A stretch of 34,055 bases of DNA, from NCBI GenBank assembly GCA_934278005.1, contig CAKQWG010000009.1:1-34055 (forward strand), in the 5' to 3' direction. Under the pieces are notes generated by a model. The model was not told the DNA's origin and ran no database searches. It saw nothing but the letters and a program-made list of their open reading frames with translations. This document shows positions 1 through 7,837 of this stretch, one piece after another; within the stretch, counting starts at the first letter, position 1, and the number at the start of each line of letters is the position of its first letter. The position numbers were made by a program, and so were the translations under genes. This DNA comes from an uncultured Pirellulaceae bacterium. Lineage in GTDB: Bacteria; Planctomycetota; Planctomycetia; Pirellulales; Pirellulaceae.

Positions 1-2
1 CC

Positions 3-12
3 GTTCGTCCAC
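3..12 (+). other. Integron R' core and left boundary of cassette 1
   Basis: The window opens with GTTCGTCCAC. This is the exact reverse complement of GTGGACGAAC at 589-598, just before the first complete attC site. In an integron the crossover falls between G and TT of the R' box, so cassette 1 would begin at base 4. The site to which this box belongs (an attC or the attI site) lies outside the window to the left. The identification rests on the match to the downstream R'' box and on the three further attC-like sites that follow. Confidence 0.75.
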
Positions 13-82
13 CTATGCCCGCTAACTCGATGTGTCGACAGCAGCGCTGGCCAGAGTTACAATGTGAGACGGGAGACGAGCT

Positions 83-313
83 ATGGAAATTGAAACTTTT
101 ATTGACACATTGAACCCCGAGCAGCAGCAGGCTGCCTTTGATCTGCTTTGGCAGCGTTTGGCTGCTGATTCGCGAGCATTGAGTTCTCCTGCTTGGCACG
201 GGGATGTGCTTGCTTATCGCACCGCGAATCCAAGTAACGAACCCAACATGTCTGTTGCCGAGGCTAAGATTGCAGTAAAGCGAATTGTTGATGAACGTCG
301 AAGTTCGCAATGA
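83..313 (+). CDS. Addiction-module antitoxin, cassette 1
   Basis: A 76-residue acidic protein of the small 'putative addiction module component' family, which neutralises ParE/RelE-type toxins and usually represses its own promoter. The family signature SPAWHGDVL lies at about residues 35-43 and recurs almost unchanged (SPDWHGDVLAER) in the second antitoxin at 4340. A purine-rich GGGAGACGAG stretch 6-15 bases before the ATG serves as ribosome binding site. The 3' end overlaps the toxin start by 23 bases, typical of translational coupling. It is the first gene of an integron cassette; toxin-antitoxin pairs are common in large chromosomal integrons, where they are thought to stabilise the array. 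The family call is firm; neutralisation of its partner is inferred. Confidence 0.87.
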   Translation: MEIETFIDTLNPEQQQAAFDLLWQRLAADSRALSSPAWHGDVLAYRTANPSNEPNMSVAEAKIAVKRIVDERRSSQ

Positions 314-587
314 AGCCCATTTGGATATTGCCGAAGGCGTGGCTTTCTACGACCGGCAGGGCTACGGCGCTGGCGACTATTTTTACCAGCGGATCTTTGA
401 GGACATTGATTCGCTGCGTGATACGGCTGGTATTCACGAAAGACATTTTGGCTACCATCGCAAAATCGCGAGTCGGCATCCTTTTCTCATCTATTACCGA
501 ATGGTCACAACGGGCGTAGAGGTGGTCGCGGTCCTCGACGGTCGGTCACGTCCCACCGATATCGATGCGTTGCTACAACGGCGCTGA
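291..587 (+). CDS. ParE/RelE-superfamily toxin, cassette 1
   Basis: A 98-residue protein of the ParE/RelE fold, expected to act as the toxin of the preceding antitoxin, by gyrase poisoning if ParE-like or mRNA cleavage if RelE-like. Visible family features are the N-terminal A..D(I/L)..G..FY motif at about residues 9-20, the central SRHPFLIYYR segment, and the C-terminal VVAVLDGRSRPTDID strand with the usual arginines. Two in-frame TTG codons precede it (285, 288), but the ATG at 291 gives the standard family N-terminus. The gene ends only a few bases before the attC palindrome, as in typical cassettes. It resembles the toxin at 4561 over its full length but is intact. Confidence 0.87.
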   Translation: MNVEVRNEAHLDIAEGVAFYDRQGYGAGDYFYQRIFEDIDSLRDTAGIHERHFGYHRKIASRHPFLIYYRMVTTGVEVVAVLDGRSRPTDIDALLQRR

Positions 588-588
588 C

Positions 589-680
589 GTGGACGAACCA
601 CGCGTTGAACGGAAGTTCGCGATGCCGTTCAGCTTGCTAAAACATCAATCTCGCGAACTCCGTTAACGCCACCGTTCGCC
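589..680 (+). other. attC recombination site of cassette 1
   Basis: R'' is GACGAAC (592-598) and R' is GTTCGCC (674-680). Between them the arms GTTGAACGGAAGTTCGCGA (left) and TCGCGAACTCCGTTAAC (right) pair, except that the left arm carries an extra G and an extra A. These are the extrahelical bases that direct strand choice by integron integrases. The loop between the arms is about 25 bases. R'' plus three flanking bases matches the start of the same cassette (bases 3-12) for ten of ten positions. Together these traits are characteristic of attC, and chance or a plain terminator would not produce them. Confidence 0.88.
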
Positions 681-717
681 CCTCGAGTCGTACGCGACGG
701 GCCGACGGAAAGATAGC

Positions 718-736
718 AACCACGAAGAGCACGAAG
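718..736 (+). repeat. Left copy of CACGAAG-type inverted repeat
   Basis: AACCACGAAGAGCACGAAG ends directly at the ATG of the GxxExxY gene. Sixteen of its bases recur in reverse complement just after that gene (1113-1128). It also takes the place where a ribosome binding site would be; GAAG is the only purine run close to the start. Confidence 0.8.
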
Positions 737-1108
737 ATGGAATTCGATGATCTTTCCGGCCGCGTAATCGGTTGTGCACTTGAAGTCCATCGGCACCTAG
801 GGCCGGGGCTGCTTGAGTCGGCCTACGAACAATGTCTGGCTTATGAATTGAGCCGTAACCGAATTGCCTTTCAACTTCAATATGCGCAGGCTGTGCAATA
901 CAAAGACGTTCGGCTCGACTGCGGATATCGAATCGACATTCTTGTAGAGAGCCAGCTAATCGTTGAATTGAAGAGTGTCGAGAAAATTTTGGGCATTCAT
1001 GAAGCCCAACTGTTGACCTATATGAAATTGGCGGAAGTCAAGATCGGATTGCTGATAAACTTCAACGTCACAAAACTAAAAGAGGGCATCAAACGTTTCG
1101 TACTCTGA
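737..1108 (+). CDS. GxxExxY protein, cassette 2
   Basis: A 123-residue protein of the GxxExxY family, common in planctomycetes, cyanobacteria and Bacteroidetes and of unproven function. The naming motif is GLLESAY at residues 24-30, after the conserved VIGCALEVHRHLGPG segment. The second half, RIDILVESQLIVELKSVE (about residues 64-81), has the spaced D and E-x-K pattern of PD-(D/E)XK nuclease folds, so a nuclease-related role is possible but unproven. The gene lies inside the second integron cassette (start at 675) and is bounded by inverted CACGAAG repeats. No clear Shine-Dalgarno sequence is seen. Its attC is interrupted by a group II intron 87 bases downstream. Confidence 0.88.
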   Translation: MEFDDLSGRVIGCALEVHRHLGPGLLESAYEQCLAYELSRNRIAFQLQYAQAVQYKDVRLDCGYRIDILVESQLIVELKSVEKILGIHEAQLLTYMKLAEVKIGLLINFNVTKLKEGIKRFVL

Positions 1109-1111
1109 TTT

Positions 1112-1139
1112 CCTTCGTGCTCTTCGTGTCCTTCGTGGT
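1112..1139 (-). repeat. Right copy of CACGAAG-type inverted repeat
   Basis: Begins four bases after the GxxExxY stop codon. CTTCGTGCTCTTCGTG (1113-1128) is the reverse complement of 16 bases of the left copy, followed by another CTTCGTGGT (1131-1139). The pair frames the gene tightly and is distinct from the attC palindrome further on. Confidence 0.8.
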
Positions 1140-1195
1140 AGCATGATCGGTGCCGCGCACGGGCTCCGTGGCGGCTCAACAAGAAAGCGTGGCGA

Positions 1196-1267
1196 ATTGG
1201 GTAAGGACCGCCATCTCTGACGGCCCTCCCCACACCACCTAGCATGCGGGTCCGCACTAGGCGGTTC
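1196..1267 (-). ncRNA. Group II intron domains V and VI
   Basis: On the minus strand, 1267 to 1234 forms a 34-nt hairpin: a nine-pair lower stem (ACCGCCTAG with CTAGGTGGT), a two-base bulge on the 3' side (TG), and an upper TGCG/CGCA stem with a GACC loop. This is the size and shape of catalytic domain V, although the loop is not the usual GNRA. Bases 1233-1196 form a second hairpin with a candidate branch-point A at 1202, seven bases from the 3' end, matching domain VI. The overlap with the end of the reverse transcriptase ORF is normal for compact IIC introns. Confidence 0.7.
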
Positions 1268-2651
1268 GACGAATTGGAGCAAGATGTGCCCACAGAGTCT
1301 TGATGCTGAGCAAGCCTTGTTCGGCTAGGTGGGCGTTGGTAAGTCCAACGCCAGTGGCAATGGTTTTAGACATGTGCCAGTAGCCCTTGCGCGAGCGCGC
1401 GTGACGGATCGCTTGACGAATCGGAACGCCCAACCGGATGAGCATTTGACGACGCCGCTTGGGACGCCGCCACTGTTTCCAGTAGCACATACGGATGCGT
1501 CGGCGAATCCAACCGTCCAGCTGAGCGAAGAGCTTCAGTTGGTTTGCCAAGCCGAAGTAGCCCATCCACCCGCGAAGATAGCTCCGCAGGCGCGCTAGCG
1601 GCTGGTCCATCGAGATGCCTTGGCTACGCCCAGTCAACTCGCGAATCCGCTGCTTGAAACGTTGGACAGACTTGGGAGCCACGTTGATGTTGCCGCGAGA
1701 CTTGGGGAACGAGAACCCGAGGAACTCGAACTGCTCACAGGCGACGACTTGGCTCTTTTCTTCGTTGACGACCAACCGGAGTTGCTCTGTCACATAGCGC
1801 GTGACCGAACGCTTGATCCGCTGTGCGGCTTTGAGTGACTTAGCGAACACCGCGAAGTCATCTGCATAACGCACAAAGGGTAGACCTCGCCTCTCCAGTT
1901 CCTTGTCCAGATCATCCAGCAGGATGTTGGCCAACAGTGGTGAAGCTGGCCCGCCTTGCGGGGTACCCACGTCGGTCGCTTGCAAGATACCATCGACCAT
2001 CACGCCTGCTCGCAAGTAACTTCCGATCAGCCGCAGAACCAACCTATCCTGGACTCGTCGAGCCACGCGTGACATTAAGACGTCATGCTGGACGCGATCG
2101 AAAAATTTGGACAGATCAATATCGGCCGCATAGCGGTAGCCGCGACGAATCGTGGCACGCACTTGTTTGGCTGCTCCGTGAGCAGAGCGCTTGGGTCGAA
2201 ACCCATAGCTCGATTCGCTGAAGTGCGGATCGAACACGGGTGTAAGAACTTGTACGATGGCTTGTTGGATCAGTCGGTCGATTACGTTTGGAATACCGAT
2301 CAACCTTTGGCCGCCATCGGGCTTGTCGAGGGTCTTTCTTCGCACCGGACCGGGGCGATAAGTGCCTTCGAGGAGTTGTTGCTTGATTTCAGCCCAACGG
2401 GGTCGATTCCAGCCTGGGAATTCAGCGATGGTTATGCCGTCGGGGCCTGGGGCTCCGCGGTTGGCCTTCACGTTCTTCCAAGCTTTCTCGATGTTGGCAT
2501 CCTCGACAACTTGTTGCATCAAGGACTCTTGAGAGTCCCTCAAGGCTGGCTGCTCGCCCCGCGCCGCGACCGTTGCTCCACCAGATGGCCGGAGCGTCTG
2601 ACTTCGAGTCTGGGGGCCCGCGTCGTCTGCCAAAGGCAGATCGACTTGCAC
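1257..2651 (-). CDS. ltrA: Group II intron reverse transcriptase/maturase
   Basis: The intron-encoded protein that assists splicing and copies the intron into DNA. From the chosen start it has 464 residues. RT landmarks include KANRGAPGPDG near residue 61, SSYGFRPKRSAHGA near 147, ADIDLSKFFD near 176, GTPQGGPASPLLANI near 229 and the catalytic YADD at 262-265. The maturase region follows, with a GIIM-like LRSYLRGWMGYFG. No HNH endonuclease follows, as usual for IIC elements. The frame stays open to 2939, but that stretch overlaps ribozyme domains I to III. The GTG at 2651 (VQVDLPLADD) resembles known N-termini; the first ATG inside is 2519 and would still retain the RT core. The stop codon lies inside domain V. 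All core motifs look intact, so the protein may be active. Confidence 0.88.
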   Translation of the reverse strand: MQVDLPLADDAGPQTRSQTLRPSGGATVAARGEQPALRDSQESLMQQVVEDANIEKAWKNVKANRGAPGPDGITIAEFPGWNRPRWAEIKQQLLEGTYRPGPVRRKTLDKPDGGQRLIGIPNVIDRLIQQAIVQVLTPVFDPHFSESSYGFRPKRSAHGAAKQVRATIRRGYRYAADIDLSKFFDRVQHDVLMSRVARRVQDRLVLRLIGSYLRAGVMVDGILQATDVGTPQGGPASPLLANILLDDLDKELERRGLPFVRYADDFAVFAKSLKAAQRIKRSVTRYVTEQLRLVVNEEKSQVVACEQFEFLGFSFPKSRGNINVAPKSVQRFKQRIRELTGRSQGISMDQPLARLRSYLRGWMGYFGLANQLKLFAQLDGWIRRRIRMCYWKQWRRPKRRRQMLIRLGVPIRQAIRHARSRKGYWHMSKTIATGVGLTNAHLAEQGLLSIKTLWAHLAPIRRTA

Positions 2652-3019
2652 CCAGGAGTCTGCTGATCCCCCGGATAAGAACGTGATGCTTCGCTGCGCA
2701 AGCTCTTCGTTTACCTGATCGACGTTACTGGAACGGCTTCGTGATGATGGGCTCACTCGCCTGGTCGATCCGGCCTTGTACGAAGTCTCTGTTCGTAGCC
2801 TCGCAGCTTTGACGTGAAGATGTCCGGGTGGCGATAAACAAACCCGGCGTTTACGCACATCTTCGCAGGCTTCCTTCCCACGACGGGTCGCCCCGCCGCA
2901 GTTGCCCTCGTCTAGTACTTGACGTTCGAAGCGATTCATTTGGTATACTGAGCTCCGAAGTTTCCAGTTTCGTACAGGGGACTCTCACCCCATAACAATC
3001 ACGCCCATGCCGGGCGTAC

Positions 3020-3105
<86 letters not shown>

Positions 3106-3132
3106 CGCTGAATCCATCGCAACTTACACGCC

Positions 3133-3762
<630 letters not shown>

Positions 3763-3849
3763 GGCGCATTCTGCCGCTGTTCCGTGGATTTCAGAGTCTG
3801 GGCAATTCCTGGAGGCGCTTTCCGTCTCTGACGTCGTTCGGTGAATCTA

Positions 3850-4197
3850 ATGGGTTCTCTTCCTAAAACGGTTGATCGGATACCACTTGATCGCCTATGG
3901 GACGATGATCGTGAGCTCCATGCCGTGCGTGATCGCTTATTGTCGCGCCCGGCTATCACGGAAATGCTCCGTCAGTATCCCGTTGAATTCTACGTTGCGG
4001 ACATTGGCCAGCCGCTGCGCCGGGTCGATACGAGAAACTGTTACGAATTCTGGAAATCGGAGGTTTCCGCGCATCTCGTAGACGATCCGGATTCGGCGTT
4101 TCGTCTTGATGACTTTCCTGGCGACTACGCCTATATTGCATCTCAATGGTCAAGCGAGATCGAAACGCCCATCGTGCTGCTTGAAAAGTTCCACTAA
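3850..4197 (+). CDS. Unknown protein, cassette 4
   Basis: A 115-residue protein from the ATG at 3850; a GTG at 3841 would add three residues and cannot be excluded. It is soluble and acidic, rich in Asp, Arg and aromatic residues (RLDDFPGDYAYIASQWSS near residue 84), without recognisable domains. The gene fills the cassette between the boundary at 3757 and the attC at 4201, with its stop four bases before R''. The roughly 90-base leader from the cassette start is longer than in the other single-gene cassettes. No function can be assigned; its location is the best evidence that it is a real gene. Confidence 0.65.
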   Translation: MGSLPKTVDRIPLDRLWDDDRELHAVRDRLLSRPAITEMLRQYPVEFYVADIGQPLRRVDTRNCYEFWKSEVSAHLVDDPDSAFRLDDFPGDYAYIASQWSSEIETPIVLLEKFH

Positions 4198-4200
4198 ATT

Positions 4201-4290
4201 GCCGAACAACACGATGCACCCAAGTCCGCGAAAGGGTGTTTTGCCAATGGAACGACCACTGCGCGGACTGGGTGATCGCCAACGTTCGCG
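4201..4290 (+). other. attC recombination site of cassette 4
   Basis: R'' is GCCGAAC (4201-4207) and R' is GTTCGCG (4284-4290). The arms GATGCACCCAAGTCCGCG and CGCGGACTGGGTGATC pair apart from an extra G and an extra A on the left arm, the same extrahelical pattern as the other sites although the sequence differs. Here R'' does not fully match the cassette start (GTTCGTC at 3756-3762): six of seven bases fit. The loop is about 40 bases. This is the last attC seen in the window. Confidence 0.85.
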
Positions 4291-4339
4291 GCGAAGAGAA
4301 GATTTGCCCGGAGCCAATCCGGACTGTACAATTCACGTT

Positions 4340-4564
4340 ATGAACACAGCATCCACTTTGCCTATCGAGAATCTGTCGGTCGCGGACAAACTGTTGTTGA
4401 TGGAGCGACTTTGGACTGAGCTGTCGCGGTGCCCAGAGGATGTTCCGTCCCCCGATTGGCATGGTGACGTTTTGGCGGAACGCGAAGAGGCAGTTCGCGA
4501 AGGGCGGACTGCATTTGTCGATTGGGACGACGCAAAAAAACGTCTTCGTGAGCGATTCAAATGA
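4340..4564 (+). CDS. Addiction-module antitoxin, cassette 5
   Basis: A 74-residue acidic protein of the same addiction-module family as the gene at 83. It carries the core LLLMERLWTELSR near residue 19 and the signature SPDWHGDVLAER near 37, then a basic C-terminus (DDAKKRLRERFK) of the kind that contacts the toxin. An upstream in-frame extension to 4106 overlaps the previous cassette's gene and attC and is not credible. Its stop overlaps the toxin start (ATGA at 4561-4564), the classic coupled arrangement. With the partner toxin truncated, it may persist as a solitary antitoxin able to counter related toxins such as the one at 291. Confidence 0.85.
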   Translation: MNTASTLPIENLSVADKLLLMERLWTELSRCPEDVPSPDWHGDVLAEREEAVREGRTAFVDWDDAKKRLRERFK

Positions 4565-4866
4565 ATATTCGGCTCCTGCCCGAAGCCGAACGAGACATTG
4601 AAATTGGAGCGGACTTCTACGAATCTCAAAGTCCGGGTCTCGGAGCATATTTCAATGATTGCATTGCGACCGATATCGACTCACTCAAGAACTATGGCGG
4701 AATTCATGAACAGTATCGTGGCTATTGTAGGTCCTTGTCGAAACGCTTCCCTTTTACGATCTACTACAAGCTGAATGGCGAGTAGGTGGATGTGTACGCC
4801 ATCTTGGATGCTCGTCAAGATCCGGGGCACATCGACGCCATACTCGATTCGCCTCGAATCGGGTAG
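4561..4866 (+). pseudogene. ParE/RelE-type toxin with in-frame amber stop, cassette 5
   Basis: The reading frame matches the intact toxin at 291 along its whole length: the start motif ERDIEIGADFYESQ, then IDSLKNYGGIHEQYRGYCR, then KRFPFTIYYK. A TAG codon at 4783-4785 stops translation after 74 residues. The same frame continues past it with VDVYAILDARQDPGHIDAI and ends at TAG 4864-4866, aligning with the intact toxin's VVAVLDGRSRPTDIDAL. One substitution therefore removed the C-terminal strand and conserved arginine region expected for activity. The product is probably a non-toxic fragment. A sequencing error or amber suppression are the alternatives. Confidence 0.82.
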
Positions 4867-4879
4867 GAGCGATGCACGT

Positions 4880-5368
4880 TTAGCCCATAAAGGGTTGCCT
4901 TGGGGCGTGGCTGAATAGCAGCTTGTGCAGCTCCTGCTGCGCGGCACTCGCTGCCGTTTGTTTGGCGTTGGCCGGCAGGGCATCGGTGTGTGTCTGACTC
5001 CACAGATCGGCCTCTAAGAACAGCCGGTTGGGGTTTGCCATGCGCAATTGCCGCGATAGCCTACGCAGCGCGCGGCACTGGCCTCTGGACAATTCATGAG
5101 CCCGGCACAATTCTCGGAACATCTGCCAGTTGGCGTTGCTGTGGTGCAGCGCGTAGCGCACCACGGCACCCGCTGCCAGTGCCACCGCGATGGTCAGCAA
5201 CACCACCGTCGTCAGCCCGACCGATGGGGAATCGTCGGCTACCTCAGCTACAGCGACGCTGTGCACCACCATGGGCATAGCTTCGATGCGGGATTGCGCA
5301 AGCAGCAGCGGCGGGATGAGTGACAGGCCTGGCATCGTAAACAGTTCCGTTGAGGGTGCGTAAAACAT
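4880..5368 (-). CDS. Single-span membrane protein of unknown function
   Basis: A 162-residue protein with one clear hydrophobic helix (about residues 51-69, VGLTTVVLLTIAVALAAGA). An N-terminal segment GLSLIPPLLLAQS could be a signal sequence or second helix. The remaining C-terminal half is basic and helical (FRELCRAHELSRGQCRALRR) and would lie in the cytoplasm if the N-terminus is exported. It begins immediately after the stop codon of the HEAT-repeat gene (TAA followed directly by ATG), so the two are almost surely co-transcribed and translationally coupled. It may anchor or localise the HEAT protein; this is inference. An internal ATG 11 codons in is an alternative start. Confidence 0.7.
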   Translation of the reverse strand: MFYAPSTELFTMPGLSLIPPLLLAQSRIEAMPMVVHSVAVAEVADDSPSVGLTTVVLLTIAVALAAGAVVRYALHHSNANWQMFRELCRAHELSRGQCRALRRLSRQLRMANPNRLFLEADLWSQTHTDALPANAKQTAASAAQQELHKLLFSHAPRQPFMG

Positions 5369-6970
5369 TTAGTGCGTGTGCGCCTTGCCGCGCTGCAATC
5401 TTCGCGCAGCCCGGTTGGCTGCGTCCTGGATGTCGGTGTTTGCATCGGCCAGCAGAGCTGGGATGAGTTGCTCGAGGGCTTCGTGTCCTAGCGCGGCTAG
5501 CAGGTCGATAGTCCGCACGCGAACTTCCAGCCGTGGATCATTCAACAGCGGCAGCAGCGCCTGGCTTATTGACTGGGCGCAGCCGAGCAGTTCGATAACC
5601 TGCAGTGCGGCCAAGCGTCGCTGCGGGGCGGGGTTTTGCAGTTCGCGCGTCAACCGCTCGGGCAAATCCGACTCGACCAATGTCACGATGCTGGCCATGG
5701 ACCTGCACAACTGCGCGGGCCACAAGCGGACTTGGGTGAGCAGTCTATCGACGGTGAATTCTTGCAAGAATTCTCGGGCGGCCTTTCTGAGAACTCGTGA
5801 GGGGCTGCAGAGCCATAGGGCGAGCTGCCGTGTGAGCACTCCCAGGCTAAGCTCACTGGGTGAGCTTTCAAATTCGGCGGCTTGCAAGGCTGGCACGAGC
5901 GTCTCGAGGTCTGGGCGACGACACAGACGCAGCATGTCAGCAGCGGTCTGGCGCGCGTCGCGGCCACCGGCTTGGGAGTGCAGTAACGCGCCCCGCAGCA
6001 CCTGTTGTAGGTCGTCCGAGGACGCCGCGATCATAAGCCACAGTCGATGCTCGACTTCCACGTCCACGTCAGGCATATCGTGTTGAAGGGCTTTTAATGA
6101 GGCTAAAGGTGGCAGTCGCTGCAGTCTCTTAAGCGTGGCCTGCCACGTTCCACTACCGCTCTGGTGAGCCATTTCCAGGGCTAGCAGCGTATCAGAGCGT
6201 TCGACTAGAACATTCAGCACACTCTTGGGGGTTGTAGCGCGCCCCAAGTAGCCGGCCAAAAGCTGTACGATAGCTGGATTCTCCGAGCCGCGCAGAAGCG
6301 ACATCACGCCGCGATAGGCCACGTGACTCGGGTCGCCGATCAGACTGCGCTGCGCGGCGTCATCCCAGTGCACCACTGTCAGCCATGCTTCGAGCAAGCT
6401 CAAACTGCCGTGTTCATCGAAGGTGGCTAATTGGTCGTGCAAGCACTCAAGCATGCGGCCGCGGATCGTCGGCACGTCGCGGCCCGCCCGGGCGCGAGCT
6501 CCCCAATCGTTACACAGTTGGTTCAAGCACTGCGTGGCCTCGACGCACAGGGCGTGAGCTGGGTCGACCACAATTTCCAAGATGTCCTCGAGTGCATCGT
6601 GTAGATCGAGGTCGCGAATTGCGGCCAGGGCCATGTGCTTCTCGGACAGGCTGCCGTGAGCGAGCAGTTGTTTGGTCAGGTTGCCAAACTGCGAGCGACT
6701 CTGGCGTAGCAGTTCGACATCCACTGGGCTGTAGTGCTCCCAGTGCAGAACGATCTGGCGGCGAGCGATATCCTCGTCACGCGTCAGCAGCGAGCGCAAG
6801 CAAAGACCGCGCAGCTCAGCGTTTATCGATTCCAGACCGGAGGCGAGCGTTGCGATGGCGGCGATGTTGCGGGACCGCTGCAGCGTTTCCAATGTGGCCG
6901 TGCGAGGGAGCGTCGGGAGTTGGGGCATTGGCTGACTCTTTGGAATGGCTAGCTTGTGCGATTTGAGCAA
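5369..6970 (-). CDS. HEAT-repeat protein
   Basis: A 533-residue, Leu/Ala-rich, all-helical protein without signal peptide. Repeated helix pairs of the HEAT type are evident, clearest at the C-terminus: RRLAALQVIELLG, then PLLNDPRLEVRVRTIDLLAALG, then LLADANTDIQDAANRAARRL, each with the conserved D/N-P-R-V pattern. Such solenoids act as protein-binding scaffolds; no catalytic motif is visible. It is the first gene of a two-gene unit with the membrane protein downstream. The protein name is supported only by repeat pattern; partners and process are unknown. The N-terminal 20 residues are Pro/Lys-rich and probably disordered. Confidence 0.75.
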   Translation of the reverse strand: MLKSHKLAIPKSQPMPQLPTLPRTATLETLQRSRNIAAIATLASGLESINAELRGLCLRSLLTRDEDIARRQIVLHWEHYSPVDVELLRQSRSQFGNLTKQLLAHGSLSEKHMALAAIRDLDLHDALEDILEIVVDPAHALCVEATQCLNQLCNDWGARARAGRDVPTIRGRMLECLHDQLATFDEHGSLSLLEAWLTVVHWDDAAQRSLIGDPSHVAYRGVMSLLRGSENPAIVQLLAGYLGRATTPKSVLNVLVERSDTLLALEMAHQSGSGTWQATLKRLQRLPPLASLKALQHDMPDVDVEVEHRLWLMIAASSDDLQQVLRGALLHSQAGGRDARQTAADMLRLCRRPDLETLVPALQAAEFESSPSELSLGVLTRQLALWLCSPSRVLRKAAREFLQEFTVDRLLTQVRLWPAQLCRSMASIVTLVESDLPERLTRELQNPAPQRRLAALQVIELLGCAQSISQALLPLLNDPRLEVRVRTIDLLAALGHEALEQLIPALLADANTDIQDAANRAARRLQRGKAHTH

Positions 6971-7533
6971 TCAAGTATGCCGCGCCGTTTAGCCTAGGCC
7001 GCAAATTCTTCCACGGGGTCTAGCGGATCTAGCACGCAATCCACAGAAGAGGGATGCTCGCCGCCACAATCGCCACTAGCCGACTTGCGAGAAACTTTGA
7101 AAATATTACCGTTTTCTCTGTAAGATACTCCCCGCGGCCGCGTCTATATAAGTGTCATCCCATGCACAGCTGGCCGTACTCGCGGTGAGCACTCACAGGG
7201 TGCCACAGGCAGTGTCTCAGGCAGTGTCTCAAACTGTGACATGCTAGCTAGAACGAAAACCGTGCGTCGCATAGGCTTTGAGTGTTTTATGCGGGCCCTG
7301 CAAACCCAGCCCCTGGATAATTCGTAGTATTCCTCAGGTAACCGAAAATTAAGCTTTCCGTCAAAATTTGGCACGCCGCTTGCATCTCGGTAAATACGAT
7401 CGTGCGAGATGAACAATTCTGCCACGAATGGAGTCTCTAAGTTTCAAGAACGGTTCTAGATTGCCGAATTCTCCGGTTGGAGAGCTTGGGTGTGGGACCT
7501 CAGTCAGAGATGTCTTCAAGGAGGACGATAATA
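6971..7533. other. Intergenic region between HEAT-protein gene and csrA
   Basis: About 560 bases with divergent genes on both sides, so it should contain two promoters. It holds a perfect 12-base tandem duplication (7207-7230) and the csrA leader. A 93-codon minus-strand frame (7144-7425) starts with GTG and lacks a ribosome binding site; I see no family in it and do not call it a gene. Confidence 0.5.
7207..7230 (+). repeat. 12-bp tandem duplication
   Basis: AGGCAGTGTCTC occurs twice head to tail with no mismatch. It lies in the middle of the region upstream of csrA. Function unknown; two copies only. Confidence 0.85.
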
Positions 7534-7791
7534 ATGTTAGTTCTAAGTCGCAAAGAGGGTGAGAAGCTGGTCATTGGCGATAACATCACCTTGGTTGTAT
7601 CGAAAATCTCGGGTAATCGCGTCACCTTGGGTATAGAAGCCCCGGTGGATGTCAAGATTTTTCGGGGCGAATTGTCCCAGTCGGCGCAGGAGGGTGCTGG
7701 CGCGCGGGTTGTCCCGATGCGGCGAACTGCCACTTTGACGCTGGATATGGATCAGCTGGGTGAATTGGAGCTCGAGAAGCGGGCTATTTAG
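7534..7791 (+). CDS. csrA: Carbon storage regulator CsrA
   Basis: An 85-residue RNA-binding post-transcriptional regulator. The hallmark MLVLSRKEGEKLVIGDNI start is present, followed by the VTLGIEAPVDVKIFRGEL strand. CsrA dimers bind GGA-containing loops in mRNA leaders and block or stabilise translation. The start is fixed by a strong AAGGAGG (7518-7524) ten bases before ATG 7534; an upstream in-frame ATG at 7477 is rejected because it would place that site inside the gene. The GGA in this ribosome binding site is a plausible autoregulatory target. The protein has about 20 more C-terminal residues than the 61-residue E. coli form. In several bacteria csrA sits with flagellar genes; none are seen here. 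Confidence 0.95.
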   Translation: MLVLSRKEGEKLVIGDNITLVVSKISGNRVTLGIEAPVDVKIFRGELSQSAQEGAGARVVPMRRTATLTLDMDQLGELELEKRAI

Positions 7792-7837
7792 AACTCGTAA
7801 GGCACAAACACGATCGCCGGAGTTTCCGTTTGCTTAG

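Larger units (their letters stand above)
1196..3019 (-). mobile_element. Group II intron, probably IIC-attC type, inserted in attC
   Basis: A 1824-nt intron read on the minus strand. Its 5' end is GTACGCCCGG (from 3019 downward), close to the usual GUGCG start and followed by the GGGGTGAGAGTCCCC hairpin of domain I. Its 3' end is a domain V/VI region finishing in ACCCAAT (1196). Joining 1195 to 3020 recreates an uninterrupted R'' box GGCGAAC followed by AAAGCGG, parallel to the intact attC at 3672, which fixes both junctions. The bottom-strand target reads CTTTGT|TCGCC. Group IIC-attC introns are known to invade the bottom strand of attC sites with their ORF opposed to the cassette genes, as here. 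A candidate EBS1 (ACAAGG, complement of 2774-2779) could pair with CTTTGT. Copy integrity suggests recent insertion. Confidence 0.88.

Noticed and set aside
2652..2939. N-terminal 96 codons of the longest reverse transcriptase frame
   Set aside because: They overlap the ribozyme's structured 5' region and resemble no RT N-terminus; open frames through intron RNA are common by chance in GC-rich DNA.
4106..4339. Upstream extension of the second antitoxin frame
   Set aside because: It overlaps the previous cassette's gene and runs through an attC site.
5376..6966. Long plus-strand ORFs opposite the HEAT-repeat gene
   Set aside because: Ser/Arg/Cys-rich shadows of the minus-strand gene with no recognisable domain.
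7144..7425. 93-codon minus-strand ORF between the HEAT-protein gene and csrA
   Set aside because: It starts with GTG without a ribosome binding site, runs through the 12-bp tandem duplication, and matches no family I know.
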